Source: Bacteriovoracaceae bacterium UBA6200 (lineage in GTDB: Bacteria; Bdellovibrionota; Bacteriovoracia; Bacteriovoracales; Bacteriovoracaceae). From it: 38,354 bases of DNA. The position numbers and the translations under genes are program-made. Positions 16,505 to 24,927 of this stretch are shown piece by piece (position 1 is the stretch's first letter; each line of letters begins with the position of its first letter). The notes beneath the pieces are model-generated. The model searched no databases, had not been told where the DNA came from, and was given only the letters and a program-made list of their open reading frames with translations. Where the stretch lies: assembly GCA_002422605.1 (NCBI GenBank), contig DISW01000010.1, positions 1 through 38,354 of the forward strand, read 5' to 3'.

Positions 16505-17683
16505 ATGACAACTTATAAAGAAAATAATAATTTGAATAAAATTTTCATTTCAATGATGGGTCTGGGAATTTTGGGAATTGCAGGTGCATTTTATTTTTTA
16601 CCTATTAAGGTTTGGGTAAATATTCTCACTGTTAATTTTATGTTTCTCTCTATCGGTTTATTTGGAATTTTCATGTTGGCCGTAACCAACATTGTTGGGG
16701 CAGCATTCGTTGCACCTTATCGAAAAATTCTTGAGGCCTTAGCAGGGACAGTTCCATATCTTGGCCTTTCCATGTTTGTTATTCTATTAGGTGCTCACTC
16801 TCTCTATGAATGGACCCATGCTGATGTGGTCATGAATGATAAAATTCTGATGTCGAAAGCCGCCTATCTTAACCTGCCATTTTTCTCGGTTCGAATGATT
16901 ATATGCATCGGGCTTTGGTCTTTGATGTCTATGGTGTTAATTAAAAAGTTCAAAGAGCAGGAGGACTTTCCTGATAAGGCCGAAGATATTCAAAAGTCGT
17001 TAAGCGGATTATCTGCGCTCTTCATGATTGTTTTTGGAGTGACTTATTCAGTCGCTAGCTTTGACTGGATTATGTCACTTGAGCCTCATTGGTTCAGTAC
17101 TATCTTTGGTGTCTATACCTTCTCAGGATTGGTTGTTTCCGGACTCGCTACCTTAATACTGGTTCTTATATATCTTCAAAGTCAGGGATATATGGAAGAG
17201 GTGAATCTTAATCACTATCATGATTTAGGAAAGCTGCTTCTGGGTTTCACTACTTTCTGGGCCTATATCTGGTTTTCTCAGTATCTTTTGATTTGGTATG
17301 CAAATATTCCTGAAGAAAGTGAGTATTATGTTCTCCGGGAGCACTACGGGTGGAATTTGCTTTTCTGGGCGAATATTATTTTAAGCTGGGCCATCCCTTT
17401 CATGATCCTGTTACCTAGATGGACTAAAAGAAATAAAAAAGTCCTTCAATGGACTTGTTACATCATACTTGTTGGACAGTGGTTAAACCTCTATGTCATG
17501 GTTGCCCCAAAAGTGATGGAACATCATGGAGTGACGAATGTTAGCATTACCTGGGTTGAGCTTTTCATAGCTGCCGGGTACGCAGGGTTTTTCCTTTTTG
17601 TCTTCTTTAAAAAACTTAGTAAGTCATCCCTGGTTGCGGAGAATTCTCCTTTCCTTGCAGAAGGATTAGCACTGGAGCAATAA
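16505..17683 (+). CDS. actF: alternative complex III subunit ActF, NrfD-like membrane protein
   Basis: A 392-residue polytopic protein with about ten helices, related to ActC and the NrfD family. Visible features include LLGAHSLYEWTHAD, SLEPHWFSTIFGVYTF and FTTFWAYIWFSQYLLIWYANIPEE, the last being highly typical of ActF. It forms the second membrane half of alternative complex III. TAGGATTT, overlapping the actE stop, serves as ribosome site. The NifU-like gene follows with no gap. Confidence 0.93.
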   Translation: MTTYKENNNLNKIFISMMGLGILGIAGAFYFLPIKVWVNILTVNFMFLSIGLFGIFMLAVTNIVGAAFVAPYRKILEALAGTVPYLGLSMFVILLGAHSLYEWTHADVVMNDKILMSKAAYLNLPFFSVRMIICIGLWSLMSMVLIKKFKEQEDFPDKAEDIQKSLSGLSALFMIVFGVTYSVASFDWIMSLEPHWFSTIFGVYTFSGLVVSGLATLILVLIYLQSQGYMEEVNLNHYHDLGKLLLGFTTFWAYIWFSQYLLIWYANIPEESEYYVLREHYGWNLLFWANIILSWAIPFMILLPRWTKRNKKVLQWTCYIILVGQWLNLYVMVAPKVMEHHGVTNVSITWVELFIAAGYAGFFLFVFFKKLSKSSLVAENSPFLAEGLALEQ

Positions 17684-18472
17684 ATGGACTCTATTGAATT
17701 GGGATTTTGTTCCCAAAAAGTAAGAGACCGAATAAAAGGGCCTCTATTTATTGGAAGTGAAGAAGAATGTAATCGTTTTTTACAGAAGAGCGATCACTTC
17801 TTTTGCCACTTCCATTTTCCTGATTCCAACGGCGAAGTTACAGTTTATGGCCAACTTAAAACCATAGACCAGACTCAGGTTATCACTGTGGCCAGATTCT
17901 TTTCTAATGTTCAGGGTGCGCCCTTGGCGTTTCTGGATGCTTTGATTGAACTGGCCCATAATAAAGACTCTGCCTCCTTATCACTTTTAAAACCTAAAGA
18001 AATTGAGGCCTATCTTAGAACGAAAAATTCTGAACCCTCATTCCCTAATGATGGCATTCAACTGTTGAGGTACTATGAACTTATTCATGCGCTCAAGCAT
18101 ACCATCTCTAAAAAGAGAGATTATTCGATAGAAAACGAAACTGATTTCAGAAAACAATCTCCAACAATAGAAGAATATATTCCTCATTCAAGGCACTTAT
18201 TTAATAGAGAAGAAATGGGGGCGTTTGTTCAATTAGAGCTTAATCTTAAACTTAAAATTGTTAATGAGATCCTCACAATTTATGTAAGACCTTTACTGCA
18301 AAGAGATGGAGGAGATGTCGAATGCATCCACGTCATGGATAATCTGATTGTGTTGATTTATCATGGTAACTGTAGAACTTGTGAAATGTCTTTAGCAACA
18401 ACGATGGATTTTATTAAAAATGTCATTCGAACCGAGTTGTCTGATAAGAATTTGAATTTAATTACGGACTAG
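17684..18472 (+). CDS. NifU-like protein with degenerate scaffold domain
   Basis: A 262-residue protein starting directly after the actF stop. The last 80 residues are a NifU C-terminal domain: YVRPLLQRDGGDVE, then CRTC at C230/C233, the pair that binds a transient [4Fe-4S] cluster for delivery to apo-proteins. The first 110 residues look like an IscU/NifU scaffold (FCSQKVRDRI near the start, ITVARFF, LAFLDALIEL) but lack its three ligand cysteines. The place in the act operon suggests it loads clusters into ActB before Tat export, which is inference. Its stop shares the palindrome CTAG with the convergent MOSC gene. Confidence 0.75.
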   Translation: MDSIELGFCSQKVRDRIKGPLFIGSEEECNRFLQKSDHFFCHFHFPDSNGEVTVYGQLKTIDQTQVITVARFFSNVQGAPLAFLDALIELAHNKDSASLSLLKPKEIEAYLRTKNSEPSFPNDGIQLLRYYELIHALKHTISKKRDYSIENETDFRKQSPTIEEYIPHSRHLFNREEMGAFVQLELNLKLKIVNEILTIYVRPLLQRDGGDVECIHVMDNLIVLIYHGNCRTCEMSLATTMDFIKNVIRTELSDKNLNLITD

Positions 18473-19140
18473 ATTTCTCCCAGGCGCTTACGATCATCTG
18501 GTAATTGACCGGTCTTTAAAAATTCTCTAGCGGGCCTTCTCCAGTTTTCTGAAAGAACTTCATTGTTGGCCATCAAATCCAAGTGAGTCCTATCGGGATT
18601 TACCAATAATGCCAGGATACAGCTTTCAAGAGTAAGCTTGGGATATGGTCGCTCTCTTAGAAGAACCTGATCATTTACTCTCATTTTTCCAGTAACCAGA
18701 ACTTTATAAAACCAACCAGTTCTCGCCGTCGCTTGAATGAGTCGGGCAAATGAATTTATTTCATATTTATGGTTAATGGTAGCACATGGCTTGCGAGGTT
18801 CAGTGACAGTGCAAAGGACTTCACCTATTTGGTAAATATCACCAATACACACATTCTTTTCTAAAAGACCAAAGGCACTGATATTTTCGCCTATCGAACC
18901 AGGTAAAAAAGGCGTCTCTGGATATAGGGTTTGCCAGTATTGATAATGCTCTAATGGATAATAATGAATGACTCTTTGAAGACCTCCATGATGTATTTTG
19001 TTAGATACTTCGTCTCCTTCAATATGATCATGTAATACATTCAACTCTTCCGTTTCGGATTTATTGATTGCTGAGGTGAGATCAGGATGATTTTGAAGAG
19101 GAGAGGGTTTGCCTCTAAAGAGGTGTTGGATTTGCGTCAT
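18469..19140 (-). CDS. MOSC domain protein, YiiM-like
   Basis: A 223-residue MOSC protein. The sulfur-carrying cysteine lies in VTEPRKPCATIN (about residue 120). GSIGENISAFGL and GDIYQIGEVLC match the MOSC beta-barrel, and the C-terminal 50 residues form the three-helix extension of YiiM proteins. Bacterial YiiM reduces N-hydroxylated compounds using molybdenum cofactor and a reductase partner, so this may do likewise. It is convergent with the NifU-like gene (shared CTAG stop) and divergent from tatA. No regulatory site was recognised upstream. Confidence 0.85.
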   Translation of the reverse strand: MTQIQHLFRGKPSPLQNHPDLTSAINKSETEELNVLHDHIEGDEVSNKIHHGGLQRVIHYYPLEHYQYWQTLYPETPFLPGSIGENISAFGLLEKNVCIGDIYQIGEVLCTVTEPRKPCATINHKYEINSFARLIQATARTGWFYKVLVTGKMRVNDQVLLRERPYPKLTLESCILALLVNPDRTHLDLMANNEVLSENWRRPAREFLKTGQLPDDRKRLGEI

Positions 19141-19233
19141 ACCCAGTTATACCATAAAAAATGTCAAATACTGACTTAGATTCTTTTTTCTAAAATGACT
19201 CTTCTGTACTATCTCCTTATAAAAGGAGAGTTT

Positions 19234-19407
19234 ATGTTTGGACTAGGTGGAGGAGAAATCGCAATAGTCGTTATAATTGTTGTGCTTTTCTTTGGGCCCA
19301 AAAAGTTACCACAATTAGGGAAAGGAATTGGTCAAGCGATTAGAGAATTTAAGAATGCCGGCACAAACCTGATTTCTGAATCAGAAGAGGAAAAGAAAAA
19401 ATCATAA
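19234..19407 (+). CDS. tatA: Tat translocase subunit TatA/E
   Basis: A 57-residue TatA-family protein. It has the short N-terminal helix (MFGLGGGEIAIVVIIVVLFF), the FGPKKLPQLGKGIG hinge and the amphipathic helix (AIREFKNAG), with an acidic/lysine tail. It forms the pore of twin-arginine export and would serve ActB, which carries a Tat signal. The ATG at 19234 is chosen over an earlier in-frame ATG because AAAAGGAGAG precedes it directly. No tatB or tatC is adjacent. Its stop overlaps the end of the convergent acyltransferase gene. Confidence 0.92.
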   Translation: MFGLGGGEIAIVVIIVVLFFGPKKLPQLGKGIGQAIREFKNAGTNLISESEEEKKKS

Positions 19408-20439
19408 GCTTAATAGCTTTCTTTGCTGTGGTTCTGCCATTGAAAGAATGTAAGGGGAGCTTGCCTGAAGCTGTTTAAATTCATCCTTAGAGTTAATTGT
19501 TTTAAGTTTTTTATTAATAACCGCCTGAGCGACAGCCCCTCCTAGAGTCATGCCGGGACCGGTAATAATAAGATAGTCTGGCGCAAATTCTTTAACAGAT
19601 ACTTCAATCGCTTTGGTAAAATCATATGTCTGATCAACTTGATGTCCTAAAGTATAGTTCCAAAGCTCCTCGACATTTGTGGAATAAGGCATCCAGATTT
19701 TACCTCTCCCATCAATGAGTGGAATGCGGGGAGATTGAAAAAGCTCTGGACCTAAAATTTTCATTGCCTTTAGAGATGTTTCACTAAGGAGAGGAGTATG
19801 AAAGGCGGCATTTCCCATGAGCTTAAATGGATACCTGCCTTCTCTAGGAGGAAGTTCTTTTAAAAGCTGGCGTAGACCTTGATCCGTACCTCCAATAATT
19901 CTAAAACCACCCAGAAATATAGAATTGAAAACTTCATTTCCATGAAGGTTCACCTTTGCCATTTTTTCATCTATGAGGACCGAGATTTCACTTGAATAAA
20001 TCCAATTCTCATCAACTTCAGGATAGATAATCTGGCCACCAATAATATGATCTTTCATTTGCGATCCCATCGTATTGATCACATGGGTTCCATTATCGGT
20101 TGAAAGAGCTCCTGCACAGACGCAAGCGAGATACCAACCCATGCTGTTACCTGTAATAGCAAGGACGTCGATCTTACTTTGATCGATATCCAAAAAATCT
20201 GAGTAGGAGCAGGCATAGATTAGGGCGGCGGAATTCTCTCCGGGAATATGTTCCTTCGTGGAGTATTCACTTCTTCCATCTAACTCCCAGATGGATGGTT
20301 GATTTTGTTCTGAACGATAGCTGTCGATTGATTCAAAAAAGTTCTTTTTAGCTCCATGGTACTGATGAAGATATCCTAACTCAGTTTTATTATAAGTTCC
20401 GCGACCAGGACAAATAACCACTGCTGTTTTTTTATTCAT
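19402..20439 (-). CDS. FabD-like acyltransferase lacking the malonyl-binding arginine
   Basis: A 345-residue member of the malonyl-CoA:ACP transacylase fold. The nucleophile motif is GNSMG (S99) and the catalytic His is H214 in AAFHTPLLSE. In FabD a conserved Arg (RGKxMQ) grips the malonyl carboxylate, but here the aligned residue is M124 (TMGSQMKD). It probably moves a non-carboxylated acyl group. It overlaps the E1 gene by eight bases and lies in an operon with E1 and an acyl-CoA dehydrogenase. Its partner carrier protein is not in the window. The acyl-specificity reading is inference from a single alignment made by eye. Confidence 0.75.
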   Translation of the reverse strand: MNKKTAVVICPGRGTYNKTELGYLHQYHGAKKNFFESIDSYRSEQNQPSIWELDGRSEYSTKEHIPGENSAALIYACSYSDFLDIDQSKIDVLAITGNSMGWYLACVCAGALSTDNGTHVINTMGSQMKDHIIGGQIIYPEVDENWIYSSEISVLIDEKMAKVNLHGNEVFNSIFLGGFRIIGGTDQGLRQLLKELPPREGRYPFKLMGNAAFHTPLLSETSLKAMKILGPELFQSPRIPLIDGRGKIWMPYSTNVEELWNYTLGHQVDQTYDFTKAIEVSVKEFAPDYLIITGPGMTLGGAVAQAVINKKLKTINSKDEFKQLQASSPYILSMAEPQQRKLLSL

Positions 20440-22633
20440 GTCTTCTGCCTAGTAAACTCAAGGAAGCATCAACAATATCTTGAGTTTGGACGAGAACCAG
20501 ATTGGCCGCATCCGCTAAGGGGATAAAAGTATCAAGAGAGCAGATTCGTTTTACTTTAGGAAGAGGTTGGCAGTTCTCCATTATCATAGTCATTAAGCCT
20601 TCACTCAATGAGCCCGTTTTTCTGCATTCATCTACAATCAGAACATGATCAAACTCCGAGAGAGTTTTGGAAAGAGCTTCCTCATTGATTGCTGAAAGCC
20701 ATCTAAGGTCAATAACGGTTGGATTTATTCCCTGTTTAGAGAGAAGCTCTTTGGCCTGGCGGCTGAGGTAATAACCATTCCCATAGGTTAAAAGACAAAG
20801 TTCTTTGCCTCCGGCCTCAACATGGAAAGATCCTAAAGATATTTTTTCTGTAAGCTCTTTAGGGTACTCAGTATTCCACAATCCATCGCCAGCTTCATTC
20901 AGATCCCGGACAGGATAGAGGGCTATTGGTTCAATAAAAATACAAATACGTCCATAAAGATGTGCTTGCTCCACGCAGGTTCTCATCATTAATACAGCAT
21001 CTCTACCATTAGAAGGGCAGGCCACGATCAGTCCCGGTATGTCCCGAAAAATGGCGAGGGAATTATCATTATGGAAATGACCACCGAAGCCCTTTTGATA
21101 ACCAAGGCCTGCGATACGGATTACCATGCCGTTGGTATATTCACCGTTTGAGAAGTAACTTAAGGTCGCAGCTTCTCCTCTTAACTGGTCTTCAGCATTA
21201 TGGAAGTAGGCGAGAAACTGAATTTCAGGGATGGGGAGAAGTCCATTATGAGCAAGACCTATGGCCGTCCCTAAAATATTAGTTTCATCCAAAAGAGAGT
21301 TGAAGACTTTGTTCTTTCCAAAGCGATTTTGCAGGTTAGCAGTAATATTATAAACACCGCCTTTTCTTGCAACATCCTCTCCAAAAATGACAGCTTCTTT
21401 ATACTGCAAAAGAATATCAGTTAGACCCCAGTTAATAAGTTTAGCGAGAGTTTGCCCGCTTTTCATTTGTTCCCATTCACTGCCGAAGATTTTCATTCTG
21501 CTTTCTTCCGAAGGAACAGCTGGAATAGGATTCACCTTTTTCACAGGAATGAGGGAGGAAACAATATTCTGGGGATTAGTTAAACGCGGTTTAAGGATCA
21601 CTTCATTAGCAATCCGGTCGATCCTGTTTTCTAAATCCTCATACATCTTTAAAATCTGTTTCGGTGAGAGGATTTTATTTCCGATTAAGGTTTTGGCGGT
21701 TTTTAAAAGTGGATCTTTACTTTCAGAGGCTTCAATTTCATTTCTATTTCTATAAACATTCTCAATATCGCTTCCTGCATGTCCCATGAGTCTTACGGTT
21801 TTAAAACGCAAAAAGACGGGTTTCCGCTTGGTTCGTGAATAGTTAAAGGCTTCACTGACAACTTTAAAACTCTCAACAATATCCAGGCCGTCACATTCAA
21901 AATACTTAATGGCCGGAGAATGCATCCGGGAATTCTTTACCCATTCATTAGGAGTTCTGACAGAAATTCCAATACCGTTGTCTTCACAAATAAAAACTAT
22001 GGGTAATGGAAGATTTTGATAACTAATCCAATCAGCGCAATTAAGAGCTGTCTGGGCGGAAGCGTGATTGAGAGAAGCATCTCCAAAAGTACAGACAATA
22101 ACAGAGTCTTCAGGCAGATTACCTTTAACACCCATTTTTTTATTTTTACTTAAGGAGAGGGCCGCACCAATGGCTTTTGGTAAATGAGAAGCAATTGTAG
22201 AAGTTTGAGGTGGAATAAAAAGTTCTTTATGGCCCAATACTTTATGTCTTCCTCCACTTATAGGATCTTCACTGGAAGCACAAAAAGATAGAAGTAAATC
22301 ATAGAGCGGAGTATGCCCGTAATGTTTCTTGCTTCTTTGAATCTGAAAAGCAGCATCACGGTAATGTAAAAAGGCCATGTCTGTTAAACGGGAGATCTCT
22401 CCCACTACGGCCATGCCTTCGTGACCGCTTGAGCCTATGGTATAAAAACTATTACCAAGGGAGCGAAGTTTTCTCGCCTTAATATCCATCAAGCGTGAGA
22501 TTAATTGAGACTCAAAGATATCTATTAATTTTAATGAATCATATCCATAAGCATCGGTAAAATCATGAAAGGGAGTTTCCTCTGTGAGAAAACTCCTGAA
22601 GTTAGCTTCAATGATTTTTGTTCGGTCGAACAT
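20432..22633 (-). CDS. 2-oxoacid dehydrogenase E1, alpha and beta subunits fused
   Basis: A 733-residue thiamine-diphosphate enzyme. Residues 1-370 are the alpha part, with GSSGHEGMAVVGEI (about 67-80) and the cofactor motif from GDASLN (184-189) to EDNGIGIS (about 217-224). Residues 380-733 are the beta part, with FGEDVARKGGVY, the substrate-loop GFGGHFHNDNS and a transketolase C-terminal domain (VIDLRWLSAIN). The resemblance is to branched-chain 2-oxoacid dehydrogenase E1. No E2 or E3 gene is adjacent, so either these are supplied from elsewhere or the enzyme decarboxylates alone. It lies five bases after the acyl-CoA dehydrogenase gene. Confidence 0.85.
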   Translation of the reverse strand: MFDRTKIIEANFRSFLTEETPFHDFTDAYGYDSLKLIDIFESQLISRLMDIKARKLRSLGNSFYTIGSSGHEGMAVVGEISRLTDMAFLHYRDAAFQIQRSKKHYGHTPLYDLLLSFCASSEDPISGGRHKVLGHKELFIPPQTSTIASHLPKAIGAALSLSKNKKMGVKGNLPEDSVIVCTFGDASLNHASAQTALNCADWISYQNLPLPIVFICEDNGIGISVRTPNEWVKNSRMHSPAIKYFECDGLDIVESFKVVSEAFNYSRTKRKPVFLRFKTVRLMGHAGSDIENVYRNRNEIEASESKDPLLKTAKTLIGNKILSPKQILKMYEDLENRIDRIANEVILKPRLTNPQNIVSSLIPVKKVNPIPAVPSEESRMKIFGSEWEQMKSGQTLAKLINWGLTDILLQYKEAVIFGEDVARKGGVYNITANLQNRFGKNKVFNSLLDETNILGTAIGLAHNGLLPIPEIQFLAYFHNAEDQLRGEAATLSYFSNGEYTNGMVIRIAGLGYQKGFGGHFHNDNSLAIFRDIPGLIVACPSNGRDAVLMMRTCVEQAHLYGRICIFIEPIALYPVRDLNEAGDGLWNTEYPKELTEKISLGSFHVEAGGKELCLLTYGNGYYLSRQAKELLSKQGINPTVIDLRWLSAINEEALSKTLSEFDHVLIVDECRKTGSLSEGLMTMIMENCQPLPKVKRICSLDTFIPLADAANLVLVQTQDIVDASLSLLGRRHE

Positions 22634-22638
22634 AAATT

Positions 22639-23805
22639 TTAGTTAAAGGCTTGAATGCCTGTAACCTCACGTCCAATGATTAAGCGGTGAATATCCTCAG
22701 TTCCTTCATAAGTATTAACTGTTTCAAGGTTTAATAAATGGCGGATGACCGGATACTCATCAATGATACCGTTAGCACCCAACATATCCCTGGCTTCCCG
22801 GGCCACATCCAGGGCCATTCTTACGTTGTTCATCTTGGCGAGACTAATCTGAGCCGGTTTAAGCTCTCCGCGGTCTTTAAGCTGGCTTAAATGCCATGAG
22901 AGTAATTGGGCCTTGGAAATTTCCTGTACCATCTTAGCAAGCTTCGCCTGAATTAACTGGTAACCGGCCAAGGGTTTATTAAACATAGGACGGTTCAAGA
23001 CATAATCTAAGGCTTCTGCATAACAGGCATTAGCAGCACCTATCGCACCCCAGGCAATGCCAAAGCGTGCTTGAGATAAACAGCCAAGAGGTCCTTTAAG
23101 ACCTTCAACTCCAGGAAGTATATTGGCCTTAGGTATTTTGCAGTTTTCAAAATGAAGTTCAGAAGTAATCGAAGCTCGAAGAGAGAATTTCCCTTTCATT
23201 AAAGTGGTACTAAAACCAGGTGTTCCTTTTTCTACAATAAAGCCTCTTATCACACCATTAAGTTTTGCCCACACAATAGCAATATCAGCGATAGAGCCAT
23301 TAGTGATCCACATCTTATTTCCATTTAAAACATAACCATCAGATGTTTCTGTGGCAGTAGTGATCATACCGCCAGGATTAGAGCCATAATCCGGTTCAGT
23401 CAAACCAAAGCATCCGATAACTTCTCCTCTGGCCATTGGAGGAAGATACTTTTGTTTTTGTTCTTCATTTCCATAAGCATAAATTGGATACATGCATAGA
23501 GCACCCTGAACAGAAACAAAGGAACGGATACCAGAATCTGCCCGTTCAATTTCCTGCATAACTAATCCGTAAGAAACAGTATCAATGCCTGCACACTCGT
23601 AGCCTTTAAGATTGGCCCCCAGTAGCCCAAGGTCGGCGAAGCGTTTAATGAGTTCTTTGGGAAATGTTTCCTGTCTGAAAGATTCCTGCATTAGAGGCAG
23701 AACTTCATCATCCACAAATTTACGAACAGAATCCCGTATCTCTTTTTGTTCTGAGGTGAGGAGAGATTCAAAATCAATGAAGTTTAAAGACTCATACTTT
23801 TTCAT
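22639..23805 (-). CDS. gcdH: acyl-CoA dehydrogenase, glutaryl-CoA dehydrogenase-like
   Basis: A 388-residue flavoprotein. RSFVSVQGALCMYPIYAYG, GCFGLTEPDYGSNPGGM, GKFSLRAS and NTYEGTEDIHRLIIGRE follow glutaryl-CoA dehydrogenase closely. The catalytic base would be E367 in TYEGT, and R94 matches the Arg that recognises the glutaryl carboxylate. The family oxidises and decarboxylates glutaryl-CoA to crotonyl-CoA. The ATG at 23805 is chosen because AAGGA lies upstream and the extra N-terminus of the longer frame is not family-like. It heads the operon with E1 and the acyltransferase. A Fnr-type box with TATGAT at class II spacing lies in front. Confidence 0.85.
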   Translation of the reverse strand: MKKYESLNFIDFESLLTSEQKEIRDSVRKFVDDEVLPLMQESFRQETFPKELIKRFADLGLLGANLKGYECAGIDTVSYGLVMQEIERADSGIRSFVSVQGALCMYPIYAYGNEEQKQKYLPPMARGEVIGCFGLTEPDYGSNPGGMITTATETSDGYVLNGNKMWITNGSIADIAIVWAKLNGVIRGFIVEKGTPGFSTTLMKGKFSLRASITSELHFENCKIPKANILPGVEGLKGPLGCLSQARFGIAWGAIGAANACYAEALDYVLNRPMFNKPLAGYQLIQAKLAKMVQEISKAQLLSWHLSQLKDRGELKPAQISLAKMNNVRMALDVAREARDMLGANGIIDEYPVIRHLLNLETVNTYEGTEDIHRLIIGREVTGIQAFN

Positions 23806-23860
23806 GGAAAATTCCTTTTTTATAATGCTGATATCATAAGAAAAATCATTTGTTAAAAAC

Positions 23861-23874
23861 ATGACTGTGGTCAC
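23861..23874. promoter_or_regulatory. Fnr/Dnr-type box shared by RIC operon and acyl-CoA dehydrogenase operon
   Basis: ATGAC-TGTG-GTCAC, with a perfect TGAC-N4-GTCA core at 23862-23873 (centre 23867.5). Rightward, TATTGT at 23897-23902 starts 29.5 bp away (predicted start about 23909, before AAAAGGTG and the ATG at 23939). Leftward, TATGAT (plus-strand 23833-23838) also starts 29.5 bp away, predicting a start near 23826 and a 20-base leader for the dehydrogenase gene. Confidence 0.65.
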
Positions 23875-23938
23875 GGATTAGTAGATGCAGCTGAATTATT
23901 GTAATAAACAAAGATCTTATTAAAAGGTGTCGTAATAT

Positions 23939-24913
23939 ATGAAATCATTAGAGAACGCTTATCCTGAATACGTACAAGTACTTCCCGAAGGCCATCCCGT
24001 TAAAGTCTATTTTGATGAAAACTTCTATCTACAAGAAATTCTAAGAGAACTTGATGATACAAATCCAGAACAGGAATTTCAGAAGTTTTTCAATCTATTC
24101 AACGAATTATGTGAGGTCGAGAAAAGATATGCTCGTAAAGAAAACCAACTTTTCCCTTACCTCGAGAAATATGGTTGGACCGGTCCTAGCCAGGGAATGT
24201 GGTCGTTTCATGATGCTAATCGAGACCTTCTAAGAGCGGTACGGAAAAAAATAGATATTAAAGAAACAGTAGGACTGGATCAGGATATAAGAATTATTGC
24301 AGGAGAGATGCAGCGCCTTGCCATGGTAGAAGAAATGCGTCTCTTCCCTTATGCGCTGGAACTACTTTCTGAAGACGACTGGCTTCAGATGAAAGAGGGT
24401 GATGAGGAGATCGGCTGGATGCTTAAAGAGAAGTTACCTCTTTATGAAAAACTGGCCCCTTCCTTAGAAAATAAAAGTACACGATCCAGTGGCAATCCTA
24501 TGGGGGCCTTTCATTTGGAAGAAGGTTACCTTAATCAGGAACAAATTAATTTGCTTTTAAAATTCATGCCGGTTGATTTGACTTACGTTGATGAGAATGA
24601 CCGAGTGCTTTTTTATAACCGCGGTGAGGATAGAGTTTTTCCAAGGAGTGCAGGTATTATTGGTCGAGAAGTTCGTTTCTGCCATCCTCCTAAGAGTGTC
24701 GGAACCGTTTTAAAAATTCTGGAAGAGTTTAAAAAAGGAACCAAGGATGAAGCAGAATTTTGGATTCGCTTCAAAGGGCGTGTCATCCATATCAGGTATT
24801 TTGCCCTAAGAAATAAAGATGGAAATTATAAAGGTGTTATAGAAATGTCTCAGGACATTACTGAAATTCAAAAACTAGAAGGCGAACAAAGGCTTTTAAG
24901 CTGGGAAGATTAA
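23939..24913 (+). CDS. hemerythrin-like plus PAS domain protein (DUF438-type)
   Basis: A 324-residue cytoplasmic protein. The N-terminal 165 residues form a hemerythrin-like bundle with metal-ligand candidates in EGHPVKVYF, RKENQLFPYLE, WSFHDANRDL and EEMRLFPYALEL. The last 130 residues are a PAS domain (MPVDLTYVDENDRVLFYN to EMSQDITEIQ) of the kind seen in DUF438 proteins. Such proteins are thought to sense oxygen or nitric oxide, or to act in diiron chemistry, but their role is not fixed. It is followed after 14 bases by the RIC gene. The Fnr/Dnr-type box upstream agrees with a nitrosative-stress pair. Confidence 0.82.
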   Translation: MKSLENAYPEYVQVLPEGHPVKVYFDENFYLQEILRELDDTNPEQEFQKFFNLFNELCEVEKRYARKENQLFPYLEKYGWTGPSQGMWSFHDANRDLLRAVRKKIDIKETVGLDQDIRIIAGEMQRLAMVEEMRLFPYALELLSEDDWLQMKEGDEEIGWMLKEKLPLYEKLAPSLENKSTRSSGNPMGAFHLEEGYLNQEQINLLLKFMPVDLTYVDENDRVLFYNRGEDRVFPRSAGIIGREVRFCHPPKSVGTVLKILEEFKKGTKDEAEFWIRFKGRVIHIRYFALRNKDGNYKGVIEMSQDITEIQKLEGEQRLLSWED

Positions 24914-24927
24914 TAAAAGGAGTAAAT

